Below are positions 24,672 to 36,208 of a DNA stretch of 64,000 bases, one piece after another; positions within the stretch are counted from its first letter, which is position 1; each line of letters starts with the position of its first letter. The position numbers and the translations under genes are program-made. The notes under the pieces were generated by a model. That model was not told the origin of the DNA. It saw only the letters and a program-made list of their open reading frames with translations, and ran no database searches. The stretch spans positions 1-64,000 of the forward strand of contig NZ_JANGEY010000013.1 of the NCBI RefSeq assembly GCF_024451105.1. The letters run 5' to 3'. The stretch is from Stutzerimonas stutzeri (GTDB taxonomy: Bacteria; Pseudomonadota; Gammaproteobacteria; Pseudomonadales; Pseudomonadaceae).

Positions 24672-24701
24672 GGTGGAGGACTCGCGCAGCGATCCTCCAC
24701 C
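24672..24701. repeat. Inverted repeat GGTGGAGGA...TCCTCCACC
   Basis: A short intergenic palindrome with 9-bp arms and a CTCGCGCAGCGA centre, of the GTAGGGTGGA type often scattered between Pseudomonas genes. Nothing else is seen in 24651-24857. Confidence 0.55.
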
Positions 24702-24857
24702 GGGCGGCGCCGACCGAGCGCGCGGCAGCTCCCTGTCACCCCGCCCTGCGCCGTTGTCTACGCGGCTGTCCAGCCGCCGGGCGTGCTTTTCATGCCCCTA
24801 TCCCCGGCTTGGGCTATGATGCGCGCCCCCACGCTTCGCCTGGAACATCAGACCATC

Positions 24858-25601
24858 ATGGCCGGCAATACCCTCTACAACGACCTGTCCGGTTATTACG
24901 ACCTGATGTGCGCCGATATCGACTACCCGGCGCAAAGCCACTGCGTGCATCGGCTGCAGCAGCTGTTCGGCAATGGCGGGCGCCGGCATCTCGACCTGGC
25001 CTGCGGCACCGGACCGCATGTCCGCCACTTCATCGACGCCGGTTACGCCAGCAGCGGCCTCGACATCAACCAGCCGATGCTAGACCGCGCCGCCCTGCGC
25101 TGCCCGGAGGCGCAGTTCTCCCTGCAGGACATGTGCGCCTTCACCGCGGACGAGCCGCAGGACCTGATCACCTGCTTCCTCTACTCGATCCACTACAGCG
25201 GCGGCCTCGACCGGCTGCAGGCCTGCATCGCCACCGCGCACCGCGCCCTGGCCAGCGAAGGGCTGTTCTGCTTCAACGCGGTCGACAAGCGGCGGATCGA
25301 CAACGCCTCCTGCGTGAGCCACAGCGCCCAGCATGAGGACGGCCTGTTCAGCTTCAGCTCCGGCTGGAACTACCCTGGCGAGGGCGAGCGGCAGTCGCTG
25401 CGGCTGCGCATCGAACGCCGCGTGGCGGACGAGACCCAGGTGTGGCACGACGAACACCCGATGGTCGCGGTGAACTTCGACGAGCTGCAGGCGCTGCTGC
25501 AGCCGTACTTCGAGGTGCATGTGTTCGAGCATGATTACCAGAAGCTGATTCCCTGGGATGGCAGCTCCGGGAATGCGCTGTTTGCCTGTGTGAGGCGCTG
25601 A
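24858..25601 (+). CDS. Class I SAM-dependent methyltransferase
   Basis: A 247-residue Rossmann-fold methyltransferase. The SAM motif I is HLDLACGTGPH (about 43-53), followed by the acidic loop GLDINQPML and motif IV LITCFLYSIHY. A C-terminal beta region (TQVWHDEHPMVAVNFDELQALLQPYFEVHVFEHDY) matches small-molecule methyltransferases such as the sugar N-methyltransferases. The substrate cannot be told. The ATG at 24858 (MAGNTLYNDLSGYYD) fits the family; the longer frame adds promoter-like sequence. Confidence 0.88.
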   Translation: MAGNTLYNDLSGYYDLMCADIDYPAQSHCVHRLQQLFGNGGRRHLDLACGTGPHVRHFIDAGYASSGLDINQPMLDRAALRCPEAQFSLQDMCAFTADEPQDLITCFLYSIHYSGGLDRLQACIATAHRALASEGLFCFNAVDKRRIDNASCVSHSAQHEDGLFSFSSGWNYPGEGERQSLRLRIERRVADETQVWHDEHPMVAVNFDELQALLQPYFEVHVFEHDYQKLIPWDGSSGNALFACVRR

Positions 25602-25615
25602 GGCCCCTCGGCACA

Positions 25616-25648
25616 GATCGCTCCCACGCTCCCGCGAGGGAGCGATCA
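25616..25648. terminator. Hairpin after the methyltransferase gene
   Basis: GATCGCTCCC and GGGAGCGATC form a 10-bp perfect stem around ACGCTCCCGCGA. No T run follows, so it could be a terminator or a REP-like element. Confidence 0.5.
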
Positions 25649-25746
25649 ATCGAACCTCATGGTTTGTGATCTGGCTCCCGTTATGGCGCACTGCTATCAT
25701 CGCGCCGCTCTTTGGAGCATGCATGGATTATTGAGAGAGTAGGCGC

Positions 25747-26175
25747 ATGAAGGCGCATCGTTTGGTTTTGGCACTTGGATTGGCTGCTGCTTGCACAGGC
25801 TGTGCTAGCGGCCTGAATACCCACCAGAAAGCAGAGCTTCGTCACTATGAAGCGAAGGGGCTTGCTGTTCAGGAGAAACACCCTGGCACTGGTGCGGCTC
25901 TTGGACTGCTTCCTGGTGGTGGCTCGTTCTACGGCCGCGAATATGGCTTGGGTGTTGTGAATCTGCTTTTCTGGCCGTTGTCGATTCTGTGGGATCCGGT
26001 CAGTGGTCACGACGCTGCCGAGTCGATCAATTACACCGCGACCAAGGCTCATGTGGGGCGCCTGCAGCAGAAGGAGCTTGATGCTCTGGATGAGCGCCTG
26101 CAGACCGGTCAGATCGACGTGGCGCAGTACACGCTTGAAAAGCGCAAGGTCGACAAGAAATACAATTTCAACTGA
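25747..26175 (+). CDS. Putative lipoprotein with SHOCT-like C-terminus
   Basis: 142 residues. A basic start and hydrophobic stretch lead to AACTGCAS, where Cys19 could be lipidated although the lipobox is not ideal. The middle has a Gly-rich LGLLPGGGSFYGREYGLGVVNLLFWPLSILWDP, possibly membrane-associated. The end, LDALDERLQTGQIDVAQYTLEKRKVDKKY, resembles a short SHOCT-type oligomerisation helix pair. Codon use is less GC-rich than the neighbours, suggesting a different origin. Function unknown. Confidence 0.75.
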   Translation: MKAHRLVLALGLAAACTGCASGLNTHQKAELRHYEAKGLAVQEKHPGTGAALGLLPGGGSFYGREYGLGVVNLLFWPLSILWDPVSGHDAAESINYTATKAHVGRLQQKELDALDERLQTGQIDVAQYTLEKRKVDKKYNFN

Positions 26176-26250
26176 ACACCTGCGCAGCCGGTTGCTCATG
26201 CCTGGCTAAGGCGGCTGGGTGATAACCGGCGGCCTGAGGTGAGTTGAAGA

Positions 26251-26280
26251 CAATGCCCGCATCACTCGATGCGGGCATTG
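26251..26280 (+). terminator. Terminator after the lipoprotein gene
   Basis: CAATGCCCGCAT and ATGCGGGCATTG form a 12-bp stem around CACTCG, followed by TCGTTTT. Confidence 0.85.
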
Positions 26281-26340
26281 TCGTTTTGAGGGTGGCCACT
26301 CTGCGTGGGGGACTGGCCGCTGCCAGCATCCTGAAACGAC

Positions 26341-26365
26341 GGAGCCCCGCACTGAGCGGGGCTCC
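26341..26365 (-). terminator. Terminator of the nrd genes
   Basis: GGAGCCCCGC/GCGGGGCTCC is a 10-bp stem with a 5-base loop, placed 27 bp beyond the nrdB stop. The T tract is weak. Confidence 0.75.
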
Positions 26366-26391
26366 GGTCTTTCGGCAATCGCCGCCCGAAA

Positions 26392-27642
26392 TCAATCCCA
26401 GGCCAACGCACCGCCAGTCTGGTACTCGGTCACGCGAGTCTCGAAGAAGTTCTTCTCCTTCTTCAGGTCCATGATCTCGCTCATCCACGGGAACGGGTTG
26501 GTGGTGCCCGGGTACTGTTCCGGCAGGCCGATCTGGGTCAGGCGGCGGTTGGCGATGAACTTGAGGTAGTCCTCCATCATCGCCGCGTTCATGCCCAGCA
26601 CGCCGCGCGGCATGGTGTCGCGGGCGTATTCGATCTCGAGCTGGGTGCCCTGCAGGATCATCTGGGTCGCCTCGTCCTTCATCTCGGCGTCCCACAGGTG
26701 CGGGTTCTCGATCTTGATCTGGTTGATCATGTCGATGCCGAAGTTCAGGTGCATGGACTCGTCGCGCAGGATGTACTGGAACTGCTCGGCGGTGCCGGTC
26801 ATCTTGTTGCGGCGGCCCATGGAGAGGATCTGGGTGAAGCCGCAGTAGAAGAAGATGCCTTCCAGCACGCAGTAGTAGGCGATCAGGTTCTTGAGGAACT
26901 GCTTGTCGGTCTCGACGGTGCCGGTGTTGAACTGCGGATCGGAGATCGAGCGGGTGTACTTGAGGCCCCAGGACGCCTTCTTCGCGACGCTCGGGATCTC
27001 GTGGTACATGTTGAAGATCTCGCCCTCGTCCATGCCCAGCGACTCGATGCAGTACTGGTAGGCGTGGGTGTGGATCGCTTCCTCGAAGGCCTGGCGCAGG
27101 ATGTACTGGCGGCACTCGGGGTTGGTGATCAGGCGGTACACGGCCAGCGCCAGGTTGTTGGCGACCAGCGAGTCGGCGGTGGAGAAGAAGCCGAGGTTGC
27201 GCATGACGATGCGGCGCTCGTCCTCGGTGAGGCCGTCCTGGCTCTTCCACAGGGCGATGTCCGCGTTCATGTTGACCTCTTGCGGCATCCAGTGGTTGGC
27301 GCAGCCGTCGAGGTACTTCTGCCAGGCCCAGTCGTACTTGAACGGCACGAGCTGGTTGAGGTCGGCGCGGCAGTTGATCATGCGCTTCTCGTCGACGCGC
27401 ACGCGGGCGGCGGCGCCTTCGAGGTCTTCCAGGCCTTCGCGGATGTCCAGCTCGTTGAGCGCGGCCTTGGCGCGGGCCACGGCGGCGGAGTCGTCGGCGG
27501 TGACGGCGCGGGCGTCGTGGGCGAAGGCGTCGCCGGCGCTGTCCAGCTTGTCGAGGGTCATCGGCGCAGCGCTCTCGCTGGCGGCAGCGGCCGGCTTGGC
27601 GGCTACGGTTTCCTCGGTATCGAATTCATCCCAGCTCAGCAT
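26392..27642 (-). CDS. nrdB: Class Ia ribonucleotide reductase beta subunit NrdB
   Basis: A 416-residue R2 protein that houses the diferric-tyrosyl radical. Family segments include the helix with [37 protein letters not shown] (iron ligands E and H), and [19 protein letters not shown] (ligands E and H). The C-terminus ends [12 protein letters not shown], the tail that docks on NrdA. The N-terminal 60 residues are Ala-rich as in Pseudomonas. It follows nrdA on the same strand after 186 bp, with a palindromic repeat in the gap. Confidence 0.97.
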   Translation of the reverse strand: MLSWDEFDTEETVAAKPAAAASESAAPMTLDKLDSAGDAFAHDARAVTADDSAAVARAKAALNELDIREGLEDLEGAAARVRVDEKRMINCRADLNQLVPFKYDWAWQKYLDGCANHWMPQEVNMNADIALWKSQDGLTEDERRIVMRNLGFFSTADSLVANNLALAVYRLITNPECRQYILRQAFEEAIHTHAYQYCIESLGMDEGEIFNMYHEIPSVAKKASWGLKYTRSISDPQFNTGTVETDKQFLKNLIAYYCVLEGIFFYCGFTQILSMGRRNKMTGTAEQFQYILRDESMHLNFGIDMINQIKIENPHLWDAEMKDEATQMILQGTQLEIEYARDTMPRGVLGMNAAMMEDYLKFIANRRLTQIGLPEQYPGTTNPFPWMSEIMDLKKEKNFFETRVTEYQTGGALAWD

Positions 27643-27786
27643 GATGGTTCTCCTGCCTGGTTGAGCCGGCCGATGCGGGTCGGCCTGTATGGATAGACAG
27701 TAAATCTTGATTCTATGGCGTTGCGTCGGGTGCGCAAGACGTGACCGGGGCCGTTGGTCGGTGCGGGGCTTTGCCCTCTCCCCCGG

Positions 27787-27812
27787 CCCCTCTCCCGCGG
27801 GCGGGAGAGGGG
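27787..27812. repeat. REP-like palindrome between nrdB and nrdA
   Basis: CCCCTCTCCCGC and GCGGGAGAGGGG form a 12-bp perfect stem with a GG centre. It lies 17 bp past the nrdA stop. Such a stem could halt or stabilise the nrdA mRNA end. This CCCTCTCCC type is a familiar intergenic repeat in many proteobacteria. Confidence 0.75.
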
Positions 27813-27828
27813 AGGCGGTGCCTGACGT

Positions 27829-30693
<2,865 letters not shown>

Positions 30694-30802
30694 CGTGGGC
30701 TCCGCAGTGCAGGTGTTCGGTCTGGATGCTGGCGCGCAGCACCGGCATCGGCTCCGTGCCCTGTCCGTTGTGGCGGCAGCTGTGGCTGCTGCTCGGGATA
30801 GG

Positions 30803-30818
30803 GCACTAGATGTAGTGT
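30803..30818. promoter_or_regulatory. NrdR box 1
   Basis: GCACTAGATGTAGTGT is a near-perfect palindrome fitting the NrdR consensus ACAcwATATwgTGT class. It lies 110 bp before the nrdA ATG. Confidence 0.7.
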
Positions 30819-30972
30819 TTCCTCATCGGGCGGTCTGGCACCGCTCGCGTCGGGTGGCGAGCTGGCCGAATGGTTGCAGAAGCTCTCAGCGGCTGCTGCG
30901 AGCCAGTTCTGCAAATGCCGCGATCGGTGTCAAAGAGCTAGCGCCTTCCGTCGTCTCTGCGGTCGCCTTGGC

Positions 30973-30988
30973 ACACTATATGTTGTGT
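30973..30988. promoter_or_regulatory. NrdR box 2
   Basis: ACACTATATGTTGTGT is a strong match to NrdR boxes, about 280 bp before nrdA. It is 170 bp from box 1, much further than the usual pair spacing of about 31 bp. Confidence 0.75.
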
Positions 30989-31057
30989 GTCGGGGAGGCG
31001 CTCAGCGCAGCATAGTGCGTCGGTCGTCGTTGTCAAACGAGGTCTTGTGGATGGCGC

Positions 31058-31066
31058 TGTGGATAA
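31058..31066 (-). promoter_or_regulatory. DnaA box upstream of nrdA
   Basis: TGTGGATAA is the exact reverse complement of TTATCCACA, the consensus DnaA box. DnaA regulates nrdAB in E. coli, so a similar replication-linked control is plausible. Confidence 0.6.
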
Positions 31067-31192
31067 GCTGTGGGGTTGCTGTGAGGCTTCCTGTCGGCTT
31101 CGCTGCAGCCCGCAGCCGTGCTGCGCCTGTACCGTTCGTCGCCTTCTGCGGGGCGCTTTTCACGGCCGTCCGGGCTGCGAAGGGCGCGCAAG

Positions 31193-31978
31193 TTAACACA
31201 ATATCTTGTGTCTTTGCAGGCTTGGAAAAATGCCCCGATTGTGCGATGTGGCTCGGTCGGCGGCGATCGCCACCAGGCTCAGCAGGCGTTCCTCGCGGAC
31301 CGCGAACAGGCCGTCCAGGCGGGTGCCGGCACGCCATTCGTCGCTCAGGTCCTCGCGCAGTTCGAGGCGCGCGTGGCCGTTTGCGTCGCGCTCGACCAGC
31401 GCGGCGGCGCGGAACCAGAAACGCCGGCCGACCAGCGGGTAGAGCGCCTTGAACAGGCTCTCCTTGAGCGAGAAGCACAGGGTCAGGTGCGCGCCGCGCT
31501 CGGCTTCGGGCAGTCGGCGGAAGTGCGCCAGCTCGTCGGCGGTGAGGAGTTCGGCGGCCAGGCGCTCGGCGCGGGCGGCGTCCAGCAGGCGCTCGGCGTC
31601 CAGGCCGAGGCTGCACCAGGCCTCCCGCGCGCCGACCAGCGCAGCGGCCCAGCCGTGGCTGTGGGTGATGCTGCCGGTGACGCCCGGTGGCCAGCAGGGC
31701 GCGTTGTCGGCGCCGCGCGCGGGGTAGGCGGGGGCGCCGTGCAGGGCGCACAGGGCGCTGGCGGCGCACAGGCGGCCGGCGAGGAATTCGCTCTGCCGCT
31801 TGGGCACGGCGCCGGCGATGTCGGGCGGCGCCTCGAGGGCGCAGCGGGCGAAGTCGTCGGCGGCAAGCCGCAGCGGGTCGAAGCGGCAGCTGTGCAGGTG
31901 CAGGCCGGGCAGCGCCTGCGGCAGTGGCCAGTCGGCGACCGGCGCGCTGCAGCAGGCGGGCAGGGGCAGGCTGTTCAT
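31193..31978 (-). CDS. pcpS: 4'-phosphopantetheinyl transferase (EntD/PcpS type)
   Basis: A 261-residue transferase that activates carrier proteins by attaching 4'-phosphopantetheine from CoA. It has the EntD/PcpS motifs PKRQSEFLAGRLCA, VTGSITHSHGWAAA, SLGLDAERLLD (Mg2+ site) and FSLKESLFKALYP. Pseudomonads use one such enzyme for both fatty-acid and siderophore carrier proteins. About 20 C-terminal residues after LLSLVAIAA look extra relative to the family (242 in P. aeruginosa) and are encoded across an NrdR box. ATG at 31978. Confidence 0.93.
   Translation of the reverse strand: MNSLPLPACCSAPVADWPLPQALPGLHLHSCRFDPLRLAADDFARCALEAPPDIAGAVPKRQSEFLAGRLCAASALCALHGAPAYPARGADNAPCWPPGVTGSITHSHGWAAALVGAREAWCSLGLDAERLLDAARAERLAAELLTADELAHFRRLPEAERGAHLTLCFSLKESLFKALYPLVGRRFWFRAAALVERDANGHARLELREDLSDEWRAGTRLDGLFAVREERLLSLVAIAADRATSHNRGIFPSLQRHKILC
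31196..31211. promoter_or_regulatory. NrdR box 3, within the 3' end of the PPTase gene
   Basis: ACACAATATCTTGTGT is a palindrome fitting the NrdR consensus. It overlaps the last codons of the gene ending at 31193. Confidence 0.6.
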
Positions 31979-32007
31979 GGATGCAGTATGCCGCCGGCGT
32001 GGCCGGA

Positions 32008-33399
32008 TCAGTAGATCACCTTGTCGCGCAGCTTCTCGGCGGCCTGCTGGAGGGCGAGGATGACCCGCTCCTTGTCGTAGTTCTGGATGCTGTTGGTGTC
32101 CAGGTACATGGAGAAGCCGGGCAGCTCGTGCTCCAGGTAGCTGGAGCTGGCGCCGAGGTCGCGGCGGAAGTCGACCACCTGGTAGATCTGCACCGGGCGG
32201 GAGAAGCCCTTGACGCTGATCTGGCCCTTGTCGCGGCACATGATCACGTCCTTGATCATCGAGTAGGTCTCGTGGGAGATGAGGATCTCGCCGGAGTCGG
32301 AGGCGCTCTCCAGGCGGCTGGCGAGGTTCACCTCGCGGCCGATGATGGTGTAGTCCATGCGCGTGTCGGCGCCGAAGTTGCCGACGGTGCAGTAGCCGGT
32401 GTTGATGCCCATGCGGATCTCCAGCGGCTTGGTGATGCCCTGGCTGCGCCACTGCTGGCGCAGCACCTTCATGTGCTTGCGCATGGCGATGGCCATGGAC
32501 ACCGCGGCCACGGCATCCTTCTTGGCGCCCTGAGTGGTCGGGTCGCCGAAGAAGATCATCACCGCGTCGCCGATGAACTTGTCGATGGTGCCGCCGTACT
32601 TGAGGGCGATCTTCGACATCTCGTTGAGGTAGGTGTTGAGCACGTCGGTCAGCGCCTCGGCTTCCAGCTCCTCGGACAGCTCGGTGAAGCCCTTGATGTC
32701 GGAGAAGAACACCGTGAGCTTCTTGCGCTGGGTCTCCAGGCGCACGCTCTTCTTGCCGCTGAAGATCGACTCCCAGACCTGCGGCGACAGGTACTTGGCC
32801 AGGTTGCGCGCCAGGCTCGCGGCCTTCTCCTGTTCCTTCTTGATCTCCTCGCGGGCCTGGGCCAGACGCAGGCCCTGTTCGTGGACGAGGAAGGCGCCGA
32901 TGCACACATAGAGGAGGGTGGACAGGATGCTGACCGCGGAGACCAGCGGCGGGGTGGCCAGGCCGAGCTCGGGGCCGATGGCGACCCCGGACAGCACCGC
33001 GCCGATCAGGGCGGCGAGCAGGGCGGTGACCAGCGAGCGCAGGCCGCCGAGGATCAGCGCGGTGAAGCTGAGGATCAGCGCGAACATCAGACTCGGCACC
33101 ACGGCGTAGCCGAGCAGGGTCATGCCGATGCCGGCGTGCAGGGCGTCGATCAGCAGCAGGACCTGGTCGGTCCGCTGCGGATGGCTGTGCTTGACGCGCT
33201 GGCTGAGGCGGTGGGCCAGGTGCGGGTAGAGCAGGGCGTAGGGCACCAGCCAGAGGAGGTCGTGGCTGAAGAGCTGGCTGTAGGTGCCGGCCGCGACCGT
33301 GGCCGCCAGGCTCAGGTAGGCCAGGATGCGTGACCGATACTCGCGCAAACGGGGGTCCGGCAGCGTGTCGACCGTACGCCCAAGGGTTGTGAACTTCAT
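32008..33399 (-). CDS. cyaB: Membrane-bound class III adenylate cyclase CyaB
   Basis: 463 residues, as recalled for P. aeruginosa CyaB, the main cAMP source for Vfr-dependent virulence control. An N-terminal MASE2 domain (about 1-190) has several membrane helices (SLMFALILSFTALILGGL, LVTALLAALIGAVLSG). After a coiled linker comes the catalytic domain at about 225-420 with FFSDIKGFTELSEE (metal Asp), KFIGDAVMIFFGDP (second metal Asp) and GREVNLASRLES. The start at 33399 (MKFTTLGRTVDTLPD) gives the family length; the frame continues 24 codons upstream. The ribosome site is weak. Confidence 0.94.
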   Translation of the reverse strand: MKFTTLGRTVDTLPDPRLREYRSRILAYLSLAATVAAGTYSQLFSHDLLWLVPYALLYPHLAHRLSQRVKHSHPQRTDQVLLLIDALHAGIGMTLLGYAVVPSLMFALILSFTALILGGLRSLVTALLAALIGAVLSGVAIGPELGLATPPLVSAVSILSTLLYVCIGAFLVHEQGLRLAQAREEIKKEQEKAASLARNLAKYLSPQVWESIFSGKKSVRLETQRKKLTVFFSDIKGFTELSEELEAEALTDVLNTYLNEMSKIALKYGGTIDKFIGDAVMIFFGDPTTQGAKKDAVAAVSMAIAMRKHMKVLRQQWRSQGITKPLEIRMGINTGYCTVGNFGADTRMDYTIIGREVNLASRLESASDSGEILISHETYSMIKDVIMCRDKGQISVKGFSRPVQIYQVVDFRRDLGASSSYLEHELPGFSMYLDTNSIQNYDKERVILALQQAAEKLRDKVIY

Positions 33400-33555
33400 C
33401 TGTTCGGGGGCTTCCCTGACAGGTGCCTGCACCTCTGTGGGGTGCTCAGGCTGGACAGGCCACTCGCGCAAGCGGTGGCGGACGCCGGATCTTAGCCGAG
33501 CGGCAGCTTGCGCGCAAAGGCGCGGGGATCGGCTGCGGTCCGGGCCGTCGGCCGT

Positions 33556-35010
33556 TCAGTGGCGCCAGAAGGCAGGTGTCAGAACGACCAGGATGGTGAT
33601 GATCTCCAGGCGGCCGAGCAGCATGCCGGCCGACAGCAGCCACTTGGCGGCGTCCGGCAGGCCGGCAAAGTTGCCGGCCGGGCCGATGATCGGGCCGAGC
33701 CCCGGGCCGACGTTGCACACCGCGGTGGCCGCGCCGGTCAGTGCGGTGATCCAGTCGAGGCCGAGCAGGGCCAGGCCCAGGGCGATCACGCCGATGGTGA
33801 TGGTGAAGAAGAAGGAGAAGGTGATCAGCGAGCGGACGATGTCCTCGTCGATCGGGTGGTTGTTGTACTGCTGCTTGATCACCGCGCGCGGGTGGATCAT
33901 CTGCTGCAGGTTGGCCTTGAGCATCACGTAGGCGACCTGGAAGCGGAAGATCTTCAGGCCGCCGGAAGTGGAGCCGGAGCAGCCGCCGACGAAGGTCAGG
34001 TAGAAGAACAGCAACACCGCGAAGCCGCCCCACTGGCTGTAGTCGCCGAGGGCGAAGCCGGTGGTGGTGACCACCGAGGTGACGTTGACCGCGACGATGC
34101 GCACGGCGTCGAGCCAGGCGTGCTCGGAGTTGAACCACAGCCAGGTGCCGAACGCCAGCCAGGTCAGCACCAGGAAGCCGACGAAGCCGCGCACCTGCTG
34201 GTCGCGCAGCAGGGCCTTGCGGTGGCCGCGCAGGAAGGCGACGTAGAGGGTGAAGGGCAGGCCGCCGAGGATCATGAACAGCACGGCGACCCAGTGCACG
34301 GCCGGCTGCTGCCAGTTCGCCAGCGAGCTGTCGGAGGTGGAGTAGCCGCCGGTGGAGATGGTGGTCATGGCGTGGTTGATTGCCTCGAACGGGCTCATGC
34401 CGGCCCACCAGTAGGCGAGGATGCACAGCAGCGAAAGGCCCAGGTAGGTCGCCAGGATGTACTTGGCCACCATGTGCGAACGCGGCATGACCTTCTCCGA
34501 CCAGTCGGAGGACTCGGTCTGGAACAGGCGCATGCCGCCGACGCGCAGCAGCGGCAGCACCGCCACCGCCATGCCGATGAAGCCCAGGCCGCCCAGCCAC
34601 TGCAGCATGGAGCGCCAGATCAGCAGGGCCGGCGACGCGTCGTCCAGGCCGCTGAGCACGGTCGAGCCGGTGGTGGTGATGCCCGACATGGTCTCGAAGA
34701 AGGCGTCGGTGTAGCTGATGTGCTGGATGAACATCATCGGCAGGGCGGCGAACAGGCACACCGTAACCCAGCTCGAGGTGGTCAGCATGTACATGTCGCG
34801 CGGGCGCAGCTGCGCCTTGCGGGGGTAACCGGGCAGCACCGCCGCCAGGCCGCAGCCGAAGGTGATCAGCGTCGGCCAGAGGAAGTCCGCGAGCCGCTCC
34901 TCGCTGCCCAGGGTCAGCAGGGTGAGGATCGGGATGAGCATGCTGGCGGCCAGGGTGATCAGGAAGATCCCGAGGATGAAGGCGATCATGCGCAGGGTGG
35001 ACAGGGTCAT
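33556..35010 (-). CDS. trkH: TrkH-family potassium uptake membrane protein
   Basis: A 484-residue multi-spanning K+ translocator with four pore-loop repeats: SGITTTGSTVLSG, TTISTGGYST, SVVTTTGFALGD and AVCNVGPGLG. It needs the cytosolic partner TrkA, which is not in this window. The start at 35010 (MTLSTLRMIAFILGIFL) leaves a first transmembrane helix; upstream sequence in frame is not family-like. Divergent from the YkgJ gene and downstream of nothing on its strand, so probably a single unit. Confidence 0.95.
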   Translation of the reverse strand: MTLSTLRMIAFILGIFLITLAASMLIPILTLLTLGSEERLADFLWPTLITFGCGLAAVLPGYPRKAQLRPRDMYMLTTSSWVTVCLFAALPMMFIQHISYTDAFFETMSGITTTGSTVLSGLDDASPALLIWRSMLQWLGGLGFIGMAVAVLPLLRVGGMRLFQTESSDWSEKVMPRSHMVAKYILATYLGLSLLCILAYWWAGMSPFEAINHAMTTISTGGYSTSDSSLANWQQPAVHWVAVLFMILGGLPFTLYVAFLRGHRKALLRDQQVRGFVGFLVLTWLAFGTWLWFNSEHAWLDAVRIVAVNVTSVVTTTGFALGDYSQWGGFAVLLFFYLTFVGGCSGSTSGGLKIFRFQVAYVMLKANLQQMIHPRAVIKQQYNNHPIDEDIVRSLITFSFFFTITIGVIALGLALLGLDWITALTGAATAVCNVGPGLGPIIGPAGNFAGLPDAAKWLLSAGMLLGRLEIITILVVLTPAFWRH

Positions 35011-35172
35011 CGCGAGGCGTCCGTGGCCGCAAAGGGCGGCATTCTGCGCCTGTGCGCAGGGGCTGTAAATCGCTGCGGAAAAACTGCCGAACGGCCTCTT
35101 TCGGGCCGATTCGGCGCTCGCTAGAATTCGCGGCTCCCGCCGGCAGTCGCCGGTTCCTGCGGTGTTGCACCG

Positions 35173-35544
35173 ATGTCCGAAAACAATCCCTGCCTGACGT
35201 GCGGCGCCTGCTGCGCGCACTTTCGTGTGTCCTTCTATTGGGGCGAATGCCAGTCCGCCGGCGGCCAGGTGCCGGACGAGCTGGTCGAGCAGATCAGCCC
35301 CTATCACGCTGCCATGCGCGGCACCACCAGCAAGCCGGCGCGCTGCGTCAGCCTGATGGGCGAGGTCGGCTGCGGTGTGCGCTGCACCATGTACGAACAG
35401 CGCTCCTCGGCCTGCCGCGAATTCGAGGCGTCCTGGGAGCACGGCGAACACAACCCGCGCTGCGATGCCGCCCGTGCCGCCCACGGTCTGCCGCCGCTGA
35501 CGCCGCCGCTGCAGCCCGATCTTTCGCCCGAGCGTGCGGCCTGA
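35173..35544 (+). CDS. YkgJ-family cysteine cluster protein
   Basis: A 123-residue protein of the zinc/iron-chelating YkgJ (Cx8Cx2Cx-type) family. The N-terminal PCLTCGACCAHF, then CVSLMGEVGCGVRC and YEQRSSACREFE supply the cysteine cluster. The family probably binds a metal or iron-sulfur centre; no reaction is known. It lies divergent from trkH, as I recall the P. aeruginosa order being. It is followed by a nitroreductase gene 85 bp downstream. Confidence 0.92.
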   Translation: MSENNPCLTCGACCAHFRVSFYWGECQSAGGQVPDELVEQISPYHAAMRGTTSKPARCVSLMGEVGCGVRCTMYEQRSSACREFEASWEHGEHNPRCDAARAAHGLPPLTPPLQPDLSPERAA

Positions 35545-35629
35545 GCGCCCCGGTGATCCGCCGCGTGCCGGCCTGCGGCGCTGCAATCCCGGCTAGAATG
35601 CCGGCTCCGCCCTTGCAAGGAGAATGCCC

Positions 35630-36208
35630 ATGGATGCGCTCGATGCGCTGATCAACCGCGTTTCGGTGGCCCGTCTGGGCGAGCCGGCGCCGACCCCGGA
35701 GCAGCGCGAGCTGCTGCTGCGCGCCGCCCTGCGCGCGCCGGATCACGGCCAGCTGCGCCCCTGGCGCTTCCTGGCCGTCGAGGGCGAGGCGCGCGAGGCG
35801 CTCGGCGAGCTGTTCGTCCGCGCCGAGCTGGCCCGCGATGCGCAGGCGCCGACTGCGGTGCTCGACAAGGTGCGCGCGATGCCGCTGCGCGCGCCGCTGC
35901 TGATGGCGGTGATCGCCTGCCTCAGGGAGCACCCCAAGGTGCCGGAGTCCGAGCAACTGCTGGCCGCCGGCTGTGCGGCGCACGGCATGCTGCTGGCCGC
36001 GCATGCGCTGGGGCTCGGGGCGATCTGGCGCACCGGTGCGCTGTCCCACGATCCCGTCGTGCACGCCGGGCTGGGGCTGGCGGGCAACGAGCGGCTGCTC
36101 GGTTTCCTTTATATGGGCACGGTGCAGGGCGAGCGACGCACTCCGCAGCCGCTGGATCCTGCCGAGTTCGTCGCCAACTGGTCGTCAGACCTGTCCGCCG
36201 GGCGCTGA
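35630..36208 (+). CDS. YdjA-like nitroreductase family protein
   Basis: A 192-residue FMN-binding nitroreductase fold: VARLGEPAPTP near the start, the flavin segment RAALRAPDHGQLRPWRFL (about 32-49), and LAAHALGLGAIWRTG and RLLGFLYMGT in the second half. The substrate is unknown. The ATG at 35630 is chosen since AAGGAG is 8 bases away; an ATG two codons earlier is too close. The 3' end overlaps the convergent cpxA gene by 24 bp. Confidence 0.93.
   Translation: MDALDALINRVSVARLGEPAPTPEQRELLLRAALRAPDHGQLRPWRFLAVEGEAREALGELFVRAELARDAQAPTAVLDKVRAMPLRAPLLMAVIACLREHPKVPESEQLLAAGCAAHGMLLAAHALGLGAIWRTGALSHDPVVHAGLGLAGNERLLGFLYMGTVQGERRTPQPLDPAEFVANWSSDLSAGR

Larger units (their letters stand above)
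30694..31192 (-). promoter_or_regulatory. Long nrdA upstream control region without genes
   Basis: About 500 bp without a supported gene between nrdA and the upstream phosphopantetheinyl transferase. It contains NrdR-like boxes at 30803-30818 and 30973-30988 and a DnaA box at 31058-31066. A third NrdR-like box lies just beyond, at 31196-31211. No promoter hexamers stood out clearly. Confidence 0.7.

Noticed and set aside
35173-35544. YkgJ-family gene as a ferredoxin
   Set aside because: The Cys spacing does not match 2Fe-2S or 4Fe-4S ferredoxin motifs and fits the YkgJ cluster.
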